A DNA stretch of 64,000 bases from Opitutus sp. GAS368 (GCA_945871085.1 CAMBVX010000002.1:1-64000), one strand, 5' to 3'; counted from the first letter of the stretch, positions 37,354-47,736 are shown. The notes: generated by a model not told the origin, from the sequence alone. Numbers and translations are program-made.

Positions 37354-38586
37354 ATGCCCTGGTATATTTATCTCGCCTTCAAGCAGCTCTTCCCGAGCGG
37401 GAGGTTTCCGTTTTTCACGGCGATCTCGGTGCTGGGCGTCACGCTCGGCGTGGCGGTGCTGATCATTGTAACCAGCGTGATGGGCGGATTTGGCTACGAG
37501 ATTCGGCGGATGATCGTGGAGACGGAAGGAGAGATCGACGTGAAGGCGACCGGTTACCTGAGCGATCCGAAGGACGTACTGGCGCAGATCACAGCGATCC
37601 CCGGAGTCGCGGCCGCGACGCCCTATGTGAAGAGCGTGGTGGGGGTACAAGCGAACGGCCGGCCGGCGTATCCGATTTTTCGAGGGGTGGAGGTGAGCAC
37701 GATAGAGAGTGTCGCCAATCTCTCCCGCTTCACCAATCCGCGCGGCGCCCTCGCGAACCTCGATGATGATGGGGTGGTCGTGAGCTCCCAACTCGCGACG
37801 TCGCTCGGAGTTCGCGTGGGCGACAAGATCGAGGTTTATTCGCCGTTGCTCATCGAGAAACTCAAGAACGACGAGGTGTTTTTTCCGCGGGAGTTTCGTG
37901 TGGTGGGCGAGCTCTATATTGGACACCAGCAGCTCGATAGCAGCACGATCTATGGGACACTGCGCGCGGCGCAGGAGCTGTATGGTCTGGGGCGATCCGT
38001 GCATGGAATCTACGTGCGGGTAAAACCGGGCATTGATGAACATGGGGTTGTCGCACAACTGAACGCGACTTTGCCGCGAGCCACGACGCGGGCGTATTCG
38101 TGGATGGAGAGTTGGGCGGATTTTCTGTGGGTGCTGAACCTGGAGAAGAGCATTAATTTTTTCCTGCTGCTGTTCATTGTGATCATCGCGGCATTTTCGG
38201 TGATGAGCTCGCTGTTGATTTCGGTGGTGCGGAAGACGCGGGAGATCGGGCTGCTGGGGGCGTTGGGCGCGCGGCCGCGGGATGTGGCGCTGTGTTTCTG
38301 TGCGCAGGCGTTCATTATTGGTCTGACGGGGACGGCCATTGGGGTCGGCGTGGGCTTTGGAGTCTTGGCGATCCGCAACGATTTGGTGCATGGCATCGCG
38401 CGGCTGATGCAACGCCAGGATACGCTGCGGCAGTTTTATCAATTTTCCGACCTGCCGTCGCACACCCTAACGAGCGATCTGGTGCTGACGGTGGTGGCTG
38501 CGATTTTTGTTTCGACGCTGGCGGGGTTGCTGCCGGCTTGGCGGGCGGCGCGACTCAAACCGGTGGAGGCGCTGCGCAGTGAATAA
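37354..38586 (+). CDS. lolC: Lipoprotein-releasing ABC transporter permease
   Basis: N-terminal MPWYIYLAFKQLFPSGRFPFFTAISVLGVTLGVAVLI; FtsX-like C-terminus TREIGLLGALGA, GLLPAWRAARLKPVEALRSE. Confidence 0.9.
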   Translation: MPWYIYLAFKQLFPSGRFPFFTAISVLGVTLGVAVLIIVTSVMGGFGYEIRRMIVETEGEIDVKATGYLSDPKDVLAQITAIPGVAAATPYVKSVVGVQANGRPAYPIFRGVEVSTIESVANLSRFTNPRGALANLDDDGVVVSSQLATSLGVRVGDKIEVYSPLLIEKLKNDEVFFPREFRVVGELYIGHQQLDSSTIYGTLRAAQELYGLGRSVHGIYVRVKPGIDEHGVVAQLNATLPRATTRAYSWMESWADFLWVLNLEKSINFFLLLFIVIIAAFSVMSSLLISVVRKTREIGLLGALGARPRDVALCFCAQAFIIGLTGTAIGVGVGFGVLAIRNDLVHGIARLMQRQDTLRQFYQFSDLPSHTLTSDLVLTVVAAIFVSTLAGLLPAWRAARLKPVEALRSE

Positions 38587-38594
38587 CGCGCATA

Positions 38595-38622
38595 AAATCG
38601 CCCGCAAGCGGGCTCCTGCCCA
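38595..38622. repeat. Half copy of REP-like family (AAATCGCCCGCAAGCGGGCTCCTGCCCAC)
   Basis: Matches right arm of 2349-2424 palindrome; between lolC and lolD. Confidence 0.6.
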
Positions 38623-38634
38623 CGGAGGTGCGGC

Positions 38635-39288
38635 ATGAGTGGGGCGGTGTTGGCGGCGCAGGGGATGCGCAAGAGTTACCAGAGCGGTGACCGCCGCATC
38701 GAGGTGCTGCGCGGAGTGGATCTGGCCGTGGGCGCGGGCGAAAGTGTGAGCATTCGCGGTGAGTCGGGGTCGGGTAAATCCACGCTCCTCAATCTGCTGG
38801 CGGGCTTGGATGCGCCGGACGGTGGCACGCTTGCATGGGGCGGAGAGCCGGCGCAGGCGAATCGTCGAGCAGGGTTTCTCGGCATCGTCTTTCAGTCCTT
38901 CTACCTGATTCCTGAAATCGACGCGTTGGCGAATGTCTTGATGGCAGCGCGAATGGTCAAAGCGCCGGGCGCGGCCGAGCGGGCGCGGGCGAAAGAGTTG
39001 ATCGCGCGCGTGGGGTTGGCCGAGCGTGCGACGCACCTGCCTGCTCAGCTTTCCGGCGGTGAACGTCAACGGGTGGCGGTGGCGCGGGCGCTGATGAATT
39101 CGCCCAAACTTCTCCTGGCCGACGAGCCGACCGGGAACCTCGACGAGCACACGGGGGATGCGGTGGTCGAGCTTTTGCTCGGGTTGTGCCGCGAGACCCA
39201 AACGGCGTTGGTGCTGGTGACGCACAATACGGCCTATGCGGCGAAGACCGGACGTCAGCTGTTCCTGCGTGACGGAGCGTTGAGTTGA
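38635..39288 (+). CDS. lolD: Lipoprotein-releasing ABC transporter ATP-binding protein
   Basis: GESGSGKSTLLNLLAG, LSGGERQRVAVARALMNSPKLLLADEPTGNLD. Confidence 0.92.
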   Translation: MSGAVLAAQGMRKSYQSGDRRIEVLRGVDLAVGAGESVSIRGESGSGKSTLLNLLAGLDAPDGGTLAWGGEPAQANRRAGFLGIVFQSFYLIPEIDALANVLMAARMVKAPGAAERARAKELIARVGLAERATHLPAQLSGGERQRVAVARALMNSPKLLLADEPTGNLDEHTGDAVVELLLGLCRETQTALVLVTHNTAYAAKTGRQLFLRDGALS

Positions 39289-39416
39289 GTGGCGAAGTGA
39301 CTCGGCAGAGGCAGGAACGGCGGGCCGTTGGATTCGACGCAAGGCACCGCGGAGCGGGCGCCGTCGGAGTTAAGCCTGTTAATCCCGGCAATCCTCTTTA
39401 GAACCAAAACCATCGT

Positions 39417-40409
39417 ATGTTTTCCAAGCCCAAGAAAAAAATCCGCTGCGGGGTGGTCGGGGTCGGCTCGCTGGGGCAGCACCACGCGCGGATTTACGCG
39501 GCCCTGCCGGGGGCGGAGTTGACCGGGATTTTTGAGACGAGTGACGCGCGCGCGGCGGAGATTTGCGCGAAGTTTAACTGCCGGAGGTTTGCCACGCTGG
39601 CGGAGTTGGGCGCGGCGTGTGAGGCGGTGTCCGTGGTCGTGCCGACAGACAAGCACGAGCAAGTGGCGTTGCCGCTGCTGGCCCAGGGCTGTCATTTGCT
39701 GATTGAGAAACCGATCTGTGCCTCGCTCGAAGAAGCAGAGCGGGTGGTGGCGGCGGCGCGGGCGAAAGCGTGTATCGTGCAGGTCGGGCACATCGAGCAC
39801 TTCAATCCGGTGATGAGTTTCTTGGAGAAAGAAATCGATGAGCCGCGCTACATCACGGCGGAGCGTCTGGCTCCTTATCAACCGCGGGGAACCGAAGTCG
39901 GCGTGGTGCTCGATCTGATGATCCACGATATTGGCATTGTGCTGGCGCTCGTGAAGTCGCCGATCGCCAAGATCGACAGTGTCGGCGTGACGGTGCTCTC
40001 GAAGAGCGAGGATATCGCAAATGCGCGGATCCAGTTTGCGAATGGTTGCGTGGCGAATCTCAGCGCGAGCCGCATGAGCACGAAGAAAGCGCGGGAGATC
40101 CGGATCTTTCAGGGCAACGCTTACCTCTCGCTCGATTTCATGAACCAGGCGGGGCACCTCGTGAAGAAGAACGATATCATCGCGTATGGAGTGAAAATGA
40201 AACTCGGGCTAGTGAAGGTGGGGGACCTCAGTGCGATTCCGGTGAAGAAAATTCCGATCGAGAAGGGCGAGCCGTTGGCCTTGGAACTCGCGCATTTCAT
40301 CGAAGCAGTGGGGCAAGCGAAGCAGCCCAAGGTCGGCGCGGCGCTCGGGATGAGTGCGCTCGAGGTCGCGATGAAAATTACGGAGCAAATTCGCGCGGCA
40401 CAGAAATGA
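39417..40409 (+). CDS. Gfo/Idh/MocA family oxidoreductase
   Basis: GVVGVGSLGQHHARIYAALPGAELTGIF, EKPICASLEEAERVV, VGHIEHFNPV; between lolD and lpxB. Confidence 0.9.
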   Translation: MFSKPKKKIRCGVVGVGSLGQHHARIYAALPGAELTGIFETSDARAAEICAKFNCRRFATLAELGAACEAVSVVVPTDKHEQVALPLLAQGCHLLIEKPICASLEEAERVVAAARAKACIVQVGHIEHFNPVMSFLEKEIDEPRYITAERLAPYQPRGTEVGVVLDLMIHDIGIVLALVKSPIAKIDSVGVTVLSKSEDIANARIQFANGCVANLSASRMSTKKAREIRIFQGNAYLSLDFMNQAGHLVKKNDIIAYGVKMKLGLVKVGDLSAIPVKKIPIEKGEPLALELAHFIEAVGQAKQPKVGAALGMSALEVAMKITEQIRAAQK

Positions 40410-40455
40410 ACTGGATTTTGAAACACGGAGGACGCGGAGAACGCGGAGAGGGAAA

Positions 40456-41613
40456 ATGAGCGGACCCACGGGGCCGGTAGGTCTGCCTCCGCCTTTGGGC
40501 GGGCGCGTGGATCTCCTGGTCATCGCGGCGGAGCATTCCGGCGATGACCACGCCGCGCGGATGGTGCGGGAACTGCGGGTGCAGCAACCCGGAGTGCACG
40601 TGGTCGCGTTGGGCGGACCGAAGCTCGCGGCGGCGGGGGCGCAGTTGTTGGTTGATCTCACCGTGTCTTCGGCGATTGGGCCGGGTGAGGTGCTGAGAAA
40701 GCTCGCTTTTTTTTGGAGGCTGCGGGCGGAAATCGTGAGCTGGATCGCGGAGCATCGCCCGAGGGCGGTGTGTTTTGTCGATTCGTCGACGTTGAATTTG
40801 AGCATCGCAAAGGTGCTGTTTGGTCGCGGGCTCAGCGCGAAGGCAGGCGGACCGACGCGGGCGCTCTACTACATCAGTCCGCAGCTCTGGGCTTCGCGGG
40901 CGGGGCGGAGGTTTAGCATGGCGCAGCGGCTGGACGGGTTGGCCGTGATTTTCCCGTTCGAGCCGGCGGTGTATGCCGATACTGGATTGGCGGTGGAATT
41001 TGTGGGGCATCCCTTCGTGGCACCGGACTATCGAGCCCCGGTGGCCTATGATCCGAACGGTCCCGTGTTGTTGTTGCCCGGCAGTCGAAAGTCGTCGGTG
41101 GCGCGAATTTTTCCGGTGCTGCTCAAGGCGTTTGCGACGGCGGGTGTGAAACGGGGGGCGGTGGTGCTCTACCCCAGCGAGGGGATTTTGACGGTGCTGC
41201 GCGCGGCGAATCCGCCGCCCGAGGTGGTGTTACGACGCCTGGGTGAGGGTGCCGACCCGGTGAAGGCCGCCGCAGTGCTGACCTCGAGCGGCACAATGTC
41301 GATGCAGTGCGCGCTGGCGGGAATCCCCGGTGCGGTGACCTATCGCACGGATGCGCTGACCTACTGGCTGGGGAAATTATTGGTGAAGGTCGACTACCTC
41401 GGCATCGCGAACCTCCTCTTGAACGAGCCGATGTATCCCGAGTTTATCCAAGGAGCGGCGAAGCCAGCGGCGTTGGCGGTGCAGTTGTGCGAGTGCTTGG
41501 AGAATCCGGCGCGACGGGAGCGGACGGCAGCGCAAGCGAGGCGACTCAGGGGATTGTTGAGCGTGCCGGCCACCGGCACGGCGGCGGAATGGCTGGCGCG
41601 GATGATCCGGTGA
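40456..41613 (+). CDS. lpxB: Lipid-A-disaccharide synthase
   Basis: LLVIAAEHSGDDHAARMV, YYISPQLWASRAGR, FPFEPAVYADTGLAVEFVGHPF, LLPGSRKSSV. Confidence 0.93.
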   Translation: MSGPTGPVGLPPPLGGRVDLLVIAAEHSGDDHAARMVRELRVQQPGVHVVALGGPKLAAAGAQLLVDLTVSSAIGPGEVLRKLAFFWRLRAEIVSWIAEHRPRAVCFVDSSTLNLSIAKVLFGRGLSAKAGGPTRALYYISPQLWASRAGRRFSMAQRLDGLAVIFPFEPAVYADTGLAVEFVGHPFVAPDYRAPVAYDPNGPVLLLPGSRKSSVARIFPVLLKAFATAGVKRGAVVLYPSEGILTVLRAANPPPEVVLRRLGEGADPVKAAAVLTSSGTMSMQCALAGIPGAVTYRTDALTYWLGKLLVKVDYLGIANLLLNEPMYPEFIQGAAKPAALAVQLCECLENPARRERTAAQARRLRGLLSVPATGTAAEWLARMIR

Positions 41614-41637
41614 GGGTGCATCTCAGGTTCTTGTAAG

Positions 41638-41692
41638 TGTAGGGGGGGCCTTGATGCCTGCCACGGCATGGCGGGGATAACCCCCCCCCACA
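41638..41692. repeat. G-run/C-run inverted repeat downstream of lpxB
   Basis: TGTAGGGGGGG ... CCCCCCCCCACA. Confidence 0.5.
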
Positions 41693-41767
41693 GGAGACCT
41701 CTGAACCGATGGGGCAAGAAAGTGAGATGAGACCATCAAGTGAGGAACGGCCAAAGAGGAGTGGTCA

Positions 41768-44700
41768 TTGCGCTGCTTTCTGGTTTTCTTGCGCCCGATG
41801 TCAGGAACTGATCGCAGCCTTCTCATCCCTCAGAGGCGCAGCCGAGTGTTGCCTTGGCTGGTGCTGGCGAGCGGCCTGATGCTTTCGTTGATGGGGTGGC
41901 GCGCGGTGCAGATCGAGTTACAGCGACAGGACGAGGCACGATTTGAGCGATTGAAAGAACGGGTGCTCGTGGCGATCAACGCGCGATTTCAGGCGGCGTC
42001 GGAGGCGCTCTATGGCGGACGGTCGTTTGTCGACGTGCAGTCGACTTTGGCGCAGGCGGAATGGCAGACGTATGCGAAATCGGTCGCGCGTTTTTTTGAC
42101 CGTGGCGTCGTGGGATTGGGATTTATCGAGCGAGTCGAACGTACGCGGCTGCCCGAGCTCGTCGCGCGTGTCCGGGCGGGCGGTCTGCCGGAATTTAGAG
42201 TCGAAGAGCGGGGCACGGCGGAGTGGTGCGGCGTGGTGACGCATGCCGAGCCGCGGGAGCGAAATGCGAGCGTGCTGGGTTTGGACGTTTTGTCGGGCAC
42301 CACGCGCCGCGCAGCGGCCGAGGAGTCGGCGCGCACGGGAGAGTTGGTGATCACGCGGCGGATCAACCTCGTGGAGGGTGCCGAAACCGTGCCGGGGTGC
42401 TTGCTTTTTTTGCCGGTTTATCGTGGTGGAGTCATGCCCGTGGACGCCGCCTTGCGGGAGAGGGCGGTGCGGGGTTGGGTGTATGCGGCGCTACGCCCCG
42501 ATTGGCTTCTGCGCGGGGTCGCGGCGGCAGGCGAGGGCCTGGTGGATTTCGAAGCGTTCGAGAGTGGGCAGGCCAATGCGGACACGGTCCTCTTCGACGC
42601 GCAGAGTCCCCTGAGTTTCACAGATGCGGGTTGGCCGACGTTGCAAGCGGCAGGCGACGGCACGTTGTTTGCGTCGCTCGAAGTGCCGGTGCATGGCCGG
42701 GTGTGGACGCTGCGCATGCGGACGGGGGCGGCGTTTGCCGAGCGCGGAAACGAGTGGCTCGCCTGGATACTCCTCGGCGGCAGTGGGGTCGTGAGCTTGC
42801 TGGGCGCCGGCTTCACGTGGGCGCTGGTGCATGCGCGGGTGCGGGCTTTGGTGTTGGCGGACGAGATGACCGCGGGGATGCGCCGGGCGGAAGCCGAAGC
42901 GCAGAAACTCGCGCTGGTGGCCAGTCACACGGCCAACGCCGTAACCCTGACCGACGCGGACTGGAAAATCGAATGGGTGAACGAGAGTTTCACGAAGTTT
43001 TTTGGCCATACGCTCGCGGAGGCCAAGGGCCGGCGCCCGGACGAACTCTTACGCGGCCCCGGCACCAGCGATCACACGCTGGCGGCGATCGCGGCGGCGT
43101 GCGGTGCCGGGCAGCCGTTCAAAGGTGAGATCCAAAACTACTCGAAAGATGGGCAGTCGCACTGGGTGGAACTCGATATTCAGCCGCTGCGCGACGCGCG
43201 TGGCTGCGTCACGGGCTACATGACGCTGCAACTCGATCTGACGGAGCGGAAACTTAACCAGGAAGAACTGGCGCGGGCGGAGGCGCAGTTTCGTTTTATC
43301 TTCGAGGCGGTGCCCGTCGGGATTTATTGGCGGCAGAGCCGCGCGGATGGCACGAGCATCCGGCGGGTGAACGACGCGCACCTGCGGCTGTGTGGCCTGA
43401 CGAGGGCAGAATTAGGGGAGCCGGGCGCTTTCAAGACGGTGAGCTTTCCCGAGGAATATCGGGAGCAGCAAACGCTCTATCAGCAATTGGAGCGCGGCGA
43501 GACCGACCATTTTTCGATCGAGAAACGTTACCGCCACCGCGATGGAAAAATCGTCTGGACGGTGTTGACGCAGCAACGCCGGAATTCCTCGGACGGTGGT
43601 TTCCAAGAATTGTCCACGGTGGTCGACATCACGGACCGCCACGAAGCGCAGGCCCGAACGGCGCGGACCGAAGCGCAGTTTCGTTTTATCTTTGAGGCGG
43701 TGCCGTTTGGCGTCTCATGGCGGCGGGTGCAGGCCGACGGCACGGAAGAGCGGTTGATCAACGACGCGCATCTGCGGCTGTGTGGGCTGACGCGTGAAGC
43801 GTTGGGGGTGCCCGGAGTGTTTCAGGCGATCACGCATCCCGACGACCGAGATCGGCAACACGAGCTGATGGAGGCGCTCAAGCAGGGGCGGACCGATTTC
43901 CTCGCGATGGAAAAACGCTACGTGCGGCCCGACGGAGTCATGGTGTGGGTGGTCTTTACGATGCAGCGCCGGGACTATCCGGACGGGAGCCAAGAGTTTT
44001 TGTCCACCGCCATGGAGATCACCGCGCTCAAGCGCCAGGCGGCGGAATTGCAGACCGCCAAGGAAGCGGCCGAGGCGGCGAATCTCGCGAAGAGCCAGTT
44101 CCTCGCGATGATGAGCCACGAAATTCGCACCCCCATGAACGGCGTGATCGGGATGACGTCGTTGCTTCGCGACTCGGCGTTGACCCAGGAGCAGGCCGAC
44201 TACGTGGAGACGATCCGCCATAGCGGCGATTCGCTGCTGACGATCATCAACGACATTCTCGATTTTTCGAAGATCGAGTCCGGGCGACTGGAGTTGGAGC
44301 AAGCCGAGTTTGCCGTGCGGGAATGCATCGAAGGGGCGCTCGACCTGCTCTCCCCTCGCGTGGCCGAAAAGGGGCTCGATCTGCTGTTCGAAGTGGCCGA
44401 TGGCGTGCCGGGCAATGTGCGCGGGGATGCGACCCGGCTGCGGCAAATCCTCGTGAACCTGTTGGGCAATGCCGTGAAGTTCACGGAGCGGGGTGAAGTG
44501 ATGTTGTCGGCGCGCGCGGAGGCCCGCGACGATGGTCGGGTCGTGCTGACGTTTGCGGTGCGCGACACGGGCATCGGTATTCCGCCGGCGGGCCTGGCGC
44601 GGCTTTTCCAATCGTTTTCCCAAGTCGATGCATCGACGACGCGGAAGTTTGGCGGCACGGGCTTGGGCTTGGTGATCAGCAAGCGCCTGGCGGAGTTGAT

Positions 44701-45634
44701 GGGCGGCTCCATGTGGGTGGAGAGCACGGTCGACCAAGGTTCGACGTTTCACTTTACCATCGTGGCGGAGCCCTGCGTGTCGAAGCCGCGTCCGTGGCTG
44801 TCGCCCGGTCAGGCGCATCTCGCCGGCCGCCGCCTGCTCATCGTCGACGACAATGCGACGAACCGGCGGATTCTGGTGGATGTGTCGGCGGGTTGGGGCA
44901 TGGAGTCGCGGGCCGCGGCGACGCCGGCCGAGGCGCTCGCGTGGCTGCGGGATGGGCAGTTGTTCGACGTCGCGGTGTTGGACATGCACATGCCGGTGAT
45001 GGACGGCGTGACGTTGGCGCGGGAGATTCGTCGGGTGCGGGGCGCGACCGCGATGCCGCTGGTGATGCTTTCTTCGCTCGGGGAGCGGGACATTGCGGCG
45101 GAGTCGGAATTATTTGCGGCCTACCTCACCAAGCCGGCGAAGCCGGCGCAGTTGTTCGGCGTGCTGGCGGGTTTGTTCAAACCGGACGCGTTGCCGGAGC
45201 GTTCGGTTTCCGCGCATCCGTTCGTCGTCGCAGCGGCCGCGACGGCCTCGCGCACCGAAGCGGTGCTCCTCGCCGAGGACAATGCGGTGAATCAAAAAGT
45301 TGCGCTGCTGATGCTGGCGAAGGCCGGCTACCGCGCTGATGTGGCGGCGGATGGTCACGAGGCCATTGCCGCAGTGAAGCGCCAGCATTACGACATCGTG
45401 CTCATGGATGTGCAGATGCCGGAGCTGGATGGTTTGGAGGCGGCGCGACAAATCAATGCCCTCAGGCCCGCGCGCGCGGATCGGCCGTGGATCATCGCGA
45501 TTACAGCCAATGCCATGCAGGGCGATCGGGAACTCTGTCTCGCCGCCGGCATGGACGACTACATTTCGAAACCAATGAAGACCGAGGAGCTCGCGGCGGC
45601 GTTGGAACGGGCGCGGGCGGCTCGCGGGAAATAG
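41768..45634 (+). CDS. Hybrid sensor histidine kinase (CHASE-like, three PAS, HisKA, HATPase, two REC domains)
   Basis: Tandem AEAQFRFIFEAVPxG PAS copies; FLAMMSHEIRTPMNGVIGMTSLL; FGGTGLGLVISKRLAELMGG; two REC domains (LLIVDDNATNRRIL; VLLAEDNAVNQKVA...DIVLMDVQMPELDGLEA). Confidence 0.95.
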   Translation: MRCFLVFLRPMSGTDRSLLIPQRRSRVLPWLVLASGLMLSLMGWRAVQIELQRQDEARFERLKERVLVAINARFQAASEALYGGRSFVDVQSTLAQAEWQTYAKSVARFFDRGVVGLGFIERVERTRLPELVARVRAGGLPEFRVEERGTAEWCGVVTHAEPRERNASVLGLDVLSGTTRRAAAEESARTGELVITRRINLVEGAETVPGCLLFLPVYRGGVMPVDAALRERAVRGWVYAALRPDWLLRGVAAAGEGLVDFEAFESGQANADTVLFDAQSPLSFTDAGWPTLQAAGDGTLFASLEVPVHGRVWTLRMRTGAAFAERGNEWLAWILLGGSGVVSLLGAGFTWALVHARVRALVLADEMTAGMRRAEAEAQKLALVASHTANAVTLTDADWKIEWVNESFTKFFGHTLAEAKGRRPDELLRGPGTSDHTLAAIAAACGAGQPFKGEIQNYSKDGQSHWVELDIQPLRDARGCVTGYMTLQLDLTERKLNQEELARAEAQFRFIFEAVPVGIYWRQSRADGTSIRRVNDAHLRLCGLTRAELGEPGAFKTVSFPEEYREQQTLYQQLERGETDHFSIEKRYRHRDGKIVWTVLTQQRRNSSDGGFQELSTVVDITDRHEAQARTARTEAQFRFIFEAVPFGVSWRRVQADGTEERLINDAHLRLCGLTREALGVPGVFQAITHPDDRDRQHELMEALKQGRTDFLAMEKRYVRPDGVMVWVVFTMQRRDYPDGSQEFLSTAMEITALKRQAAELQTAKEAAEAANLAKSQFLAMMSHEIRTPMNGVIGMTSLLRDSALTQEQADYVETIRHSGDSLLTIINDILDFSKIESGRLELEQAEFAVRECIEGALDLLSPRVAEKGLDLLFEVADGVPGNVRGDATRLRQILVNLLGNAVKFTERGEVMLSARAEARDDGRVVLTFAVRDTGIGIPPAGLARLFQSFSQVDASTTRKFGGTGLGLVISKRLAELMGGSMWVESTVDQGSTFHFTIVAEPCVSKPRPWLSPGQAHLAGRRLLIVDDNATNRRILVDVSAGWGMESRAAATPAEALAWLRDGQLFDVAVLDMHMPVMDGVTLAREIRRVRGATAMPLVMLSSLGERDIAAESELFAAYLTKPAKPAQLFGVLAGLFKPDALPERSVSAHPFVVAAAATASRTEAVLLAEDNAVNQKVALLMLAKAGYRADVAADGHEAIAAVKRQHYDIVLMDVQMPELDGLEAARQINALRPARADRPWIIAITANAMQGDRELCLAAGMDDYISKPMKTEELAAALERARAARGK

Positions 45635-45649
45635 ATCCCGCTCGACGAA

Positions 45650-46750
45650 TCAGTCGGCGCGTTGGTGGCTGGGGCGGGGCAGGGCAGGACCGAGGTCCGC
45701 GGAAGGTGCCTGCATCAAAGCAAGGACTTGGGCCTCCACCTGCTTCCAGAGGGCATCGGCTTTCGCGGCGACGATGGTGCGGGCCTTGACGAGCTCGACG
45801 ACGCGGGCGGCCCGGTTTTCCTCGGCGATTTTTGCGAGGTCGTCGAGGTTGTAGACAAACACGTTGTCGAGCAGAGCGACCGATGGCTCGACATCGCGCG
45901 GGAGGGCGAGGTCGATAAAAAATAGCGGCCGAGCCGGGCGCTTGCGGATCGCCGATTCTGCGGCGGAGAGTGAAACCACGGCCTCCGGTGCCGCGGTGGC
46001 GCAGACCACGACGTCGAATTCCCCGAGCCGGGCGTCGGTTTGCTCAAACGGCATCGCGCTCGCACCCAGCGTCGTCGCGAGGGCCATGGCGTGTTCCAGG
46101 CGGCGACTCGCCACGGTGAGCGCCGCCGCGCCGCGACTTTGAAATGCTTTGGCCGTTTTTTCGCCGATGTCGCCCGCGCCGAGGAGGAGAATGCGGGTCT
46201 CGGTGAGTTGTCCGAAAATGGTGAGGGCGAGGTCGACGGCGACGTTGGCCACGCTGACTTGGCCGGCGGAAATCGCGGTCGTGGTGCGGATGTGTTTGGC
46301 CGCCTGAAAACCTTTTTGAAACAGACGGTTCAGCACCGGACCGGTGGAACGGCGGGCTTGAGCCGTGGCGTAGGCGTTTTTGACCTGACCGAAAATCTCG
46401 GTTTCGCCGATCATCTGGGAGTCGAGCCCGGCGGCGACGGCGACCAAGTGTTGCACGGCATCACGACCACGGAGGCTCAAGCGGATTTTTTCGAAGGCGA
46501 CGGCATCGAAATTTTGGCGGGCACAAAACGCCGCCGAGACGCGGGCAGCGGTTTCCGGGTGCGAGGCTACGCCATAAAACTCGATACGGTTACAGGTGCT
46601 GAGCATCGCGAACTCGTGCAGACCGGCGACGCCGGCCAGTTCCACGCGGAGGGCTTCCGCCGTTTCGACGGCGAGGGAAAGTTTTTCCCTCACCTCCAGC
46701 GGGGCACGATGATGAGTGGCCCCAATGACAAAGAATCCCGCGACGTTCAT
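45650..46750 (-). CDS. hemA: Glutamyl-tRNA reductase
   Basis: GATHHRAPLEVREKL, MLSTCNRIEFYG, LLLGAGDIGEKTAKAF. Confidence 0.95.
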   Translation of the reverse strand: MNVAGFFVIGATHHRAPLEVREKLSLAVETAEALRVELAGVAGLHEFAMLSTCNRIEFYGVASHPETAARVSAAFCARQNFDAVAFEKIRLSLRGRDAVQHLVAVAAGLDSQMIGETEIFGQVKNAYATAQARRSTGPVLNRLFQKGFQAAKHIRTTTAISAGQVSVANVAVDLALTIFGQLTETRILLLGAGDIGEKTAKAFQSRGAAALTVASRRLEHAMALATTLGASAMPFEQTDARLGEFDVVVCATAAPEAVVSLSAAESAIRKRPARPLFFIDLALPRDVEPSVALLDNVFVYNLDDLAKIAEENRAARVVELVKARTIVAAKADALWKQVEAQVLALMQAPSADLGPALPRPSHQRAD

Positions 46751-47601
46751 GGCCGGGCCGCGCCGCTGAGCGGCGGATTAAGCGCACCGGGTTGACGGGT
46801 TGAATTGACGACTTCGAGGGACAACAGCGCGAGCGGGAAGATCACGAGGCACGTCAGAGCGAAGCGTCGCGCGAGGAGGCGTCCACCGAGGCGCAGACCA
46901 AGGGTGAGCGCGTAGGCCGCCCAGACGGCGACGGTGCAGACAATTTTTAAAACGTTCGCACTCGCGGTATCGCGAAACCAGTAGGCGGAGGCGACGGCGA
47001 GGGAGGTGGCGAGGATGGCTACGCCCATGCCGAGCAAGCGGACTCCGATGTGATCAAGATCAAGGATGGAAGGGAGGAACGATACCCAGCCGACGAGCTG
47101 CTTGGACTTGAGCGAACGGTTGCGCGCAAGAAACATGATGGAGGTGAGAGCGAGGAGCCCGAAGACTCCGTAGCTGAAGACCGCGAGCGCGGCGTGGAGC
47201 TCGATCCACGGATTGCCGCCGAAGATGTGCAGCCGCAGCGGCGGATCCCAGGAAGGGATGGCCAGCGACACGAGCGTGAGCGCCGCCGCGAGGCAGGAGG
47301 TGAAGTAGCCGAGGAGGCTGGTGCGGAAGGTGACGCCGATCACGAGGTAGAGCGTAATGGCAGACCACGCGGTGAACTGATAAATTTCCAAGTTGTTCCC
47401 GAGCGGGCAACCGCCCACGGCCCGACCGCGCAGGCCGAGGCCGACGAGCTGGAGCGCGTAGCCAATGGCGATGAGGAGATACATCCCCGCCCCCGAGGGA
47501 CGCCCGCCCCGCAAAATTGAGAACGTGCCCAAGACGAACCCCGCCAAGTAAAAACCGGCCGCAGTCCAGAGCCATGCGCGATCATTGAGTCCGGCAAACA
47601 T
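46747..47601 (-). CDS. Cytochrome c biogenesis protein CcsA/HemX-like
   Basis: Multi-TM; GGCPLGNNLEIYQFTAWSAITLYLVIG, GGNPWIELHAALAVFSYGVFG; overlaps hemA start. Confidence 0.85.
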   Translation of the reverse strand: MFAGLNDRAWLWTAAGFYLAGFVLGTFSILRGGRPSGAGMYLLIAIGYALQLVGLGLRGRAVGGCPLGNNLEIYQFTAWSAITLYLVIGVTFRTSLLGYFTSCLAAALTLVSLAIPSWDPPLRLHIFGGNPWIELHAALAVFSYGVFGLLALTSIMFLARNRSLKSKQLVGWVSFLPSILDLDHIGVRLLGMGVAILATSLAVASAYWFRDTASANVLKIVCTVAVWAAYALTLGLRLGGRLLARRFALTCLVIFPLALLSLEVVNSTRQPGALNPPLSGAARP

Positions 47602-47736
47602 TGGGCGGGAAATTACAGGCGGTGGGGCGCGGAGCAAGGCCGGTGACGCAGGGAGGCCCAAATTGGGCCATGCCTTGCGGCTTGCGCCCGGCGGCGGACA
47701 GCCTTTCGTGGCTGACAGCAAACCCTGCTATCCCCC

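Noticed and set aside
43715-44989. 424-aa minus-strand ORF
   Set aside because: Shadow of hybrid histidine kinase; His/Arg-rich with no domain.
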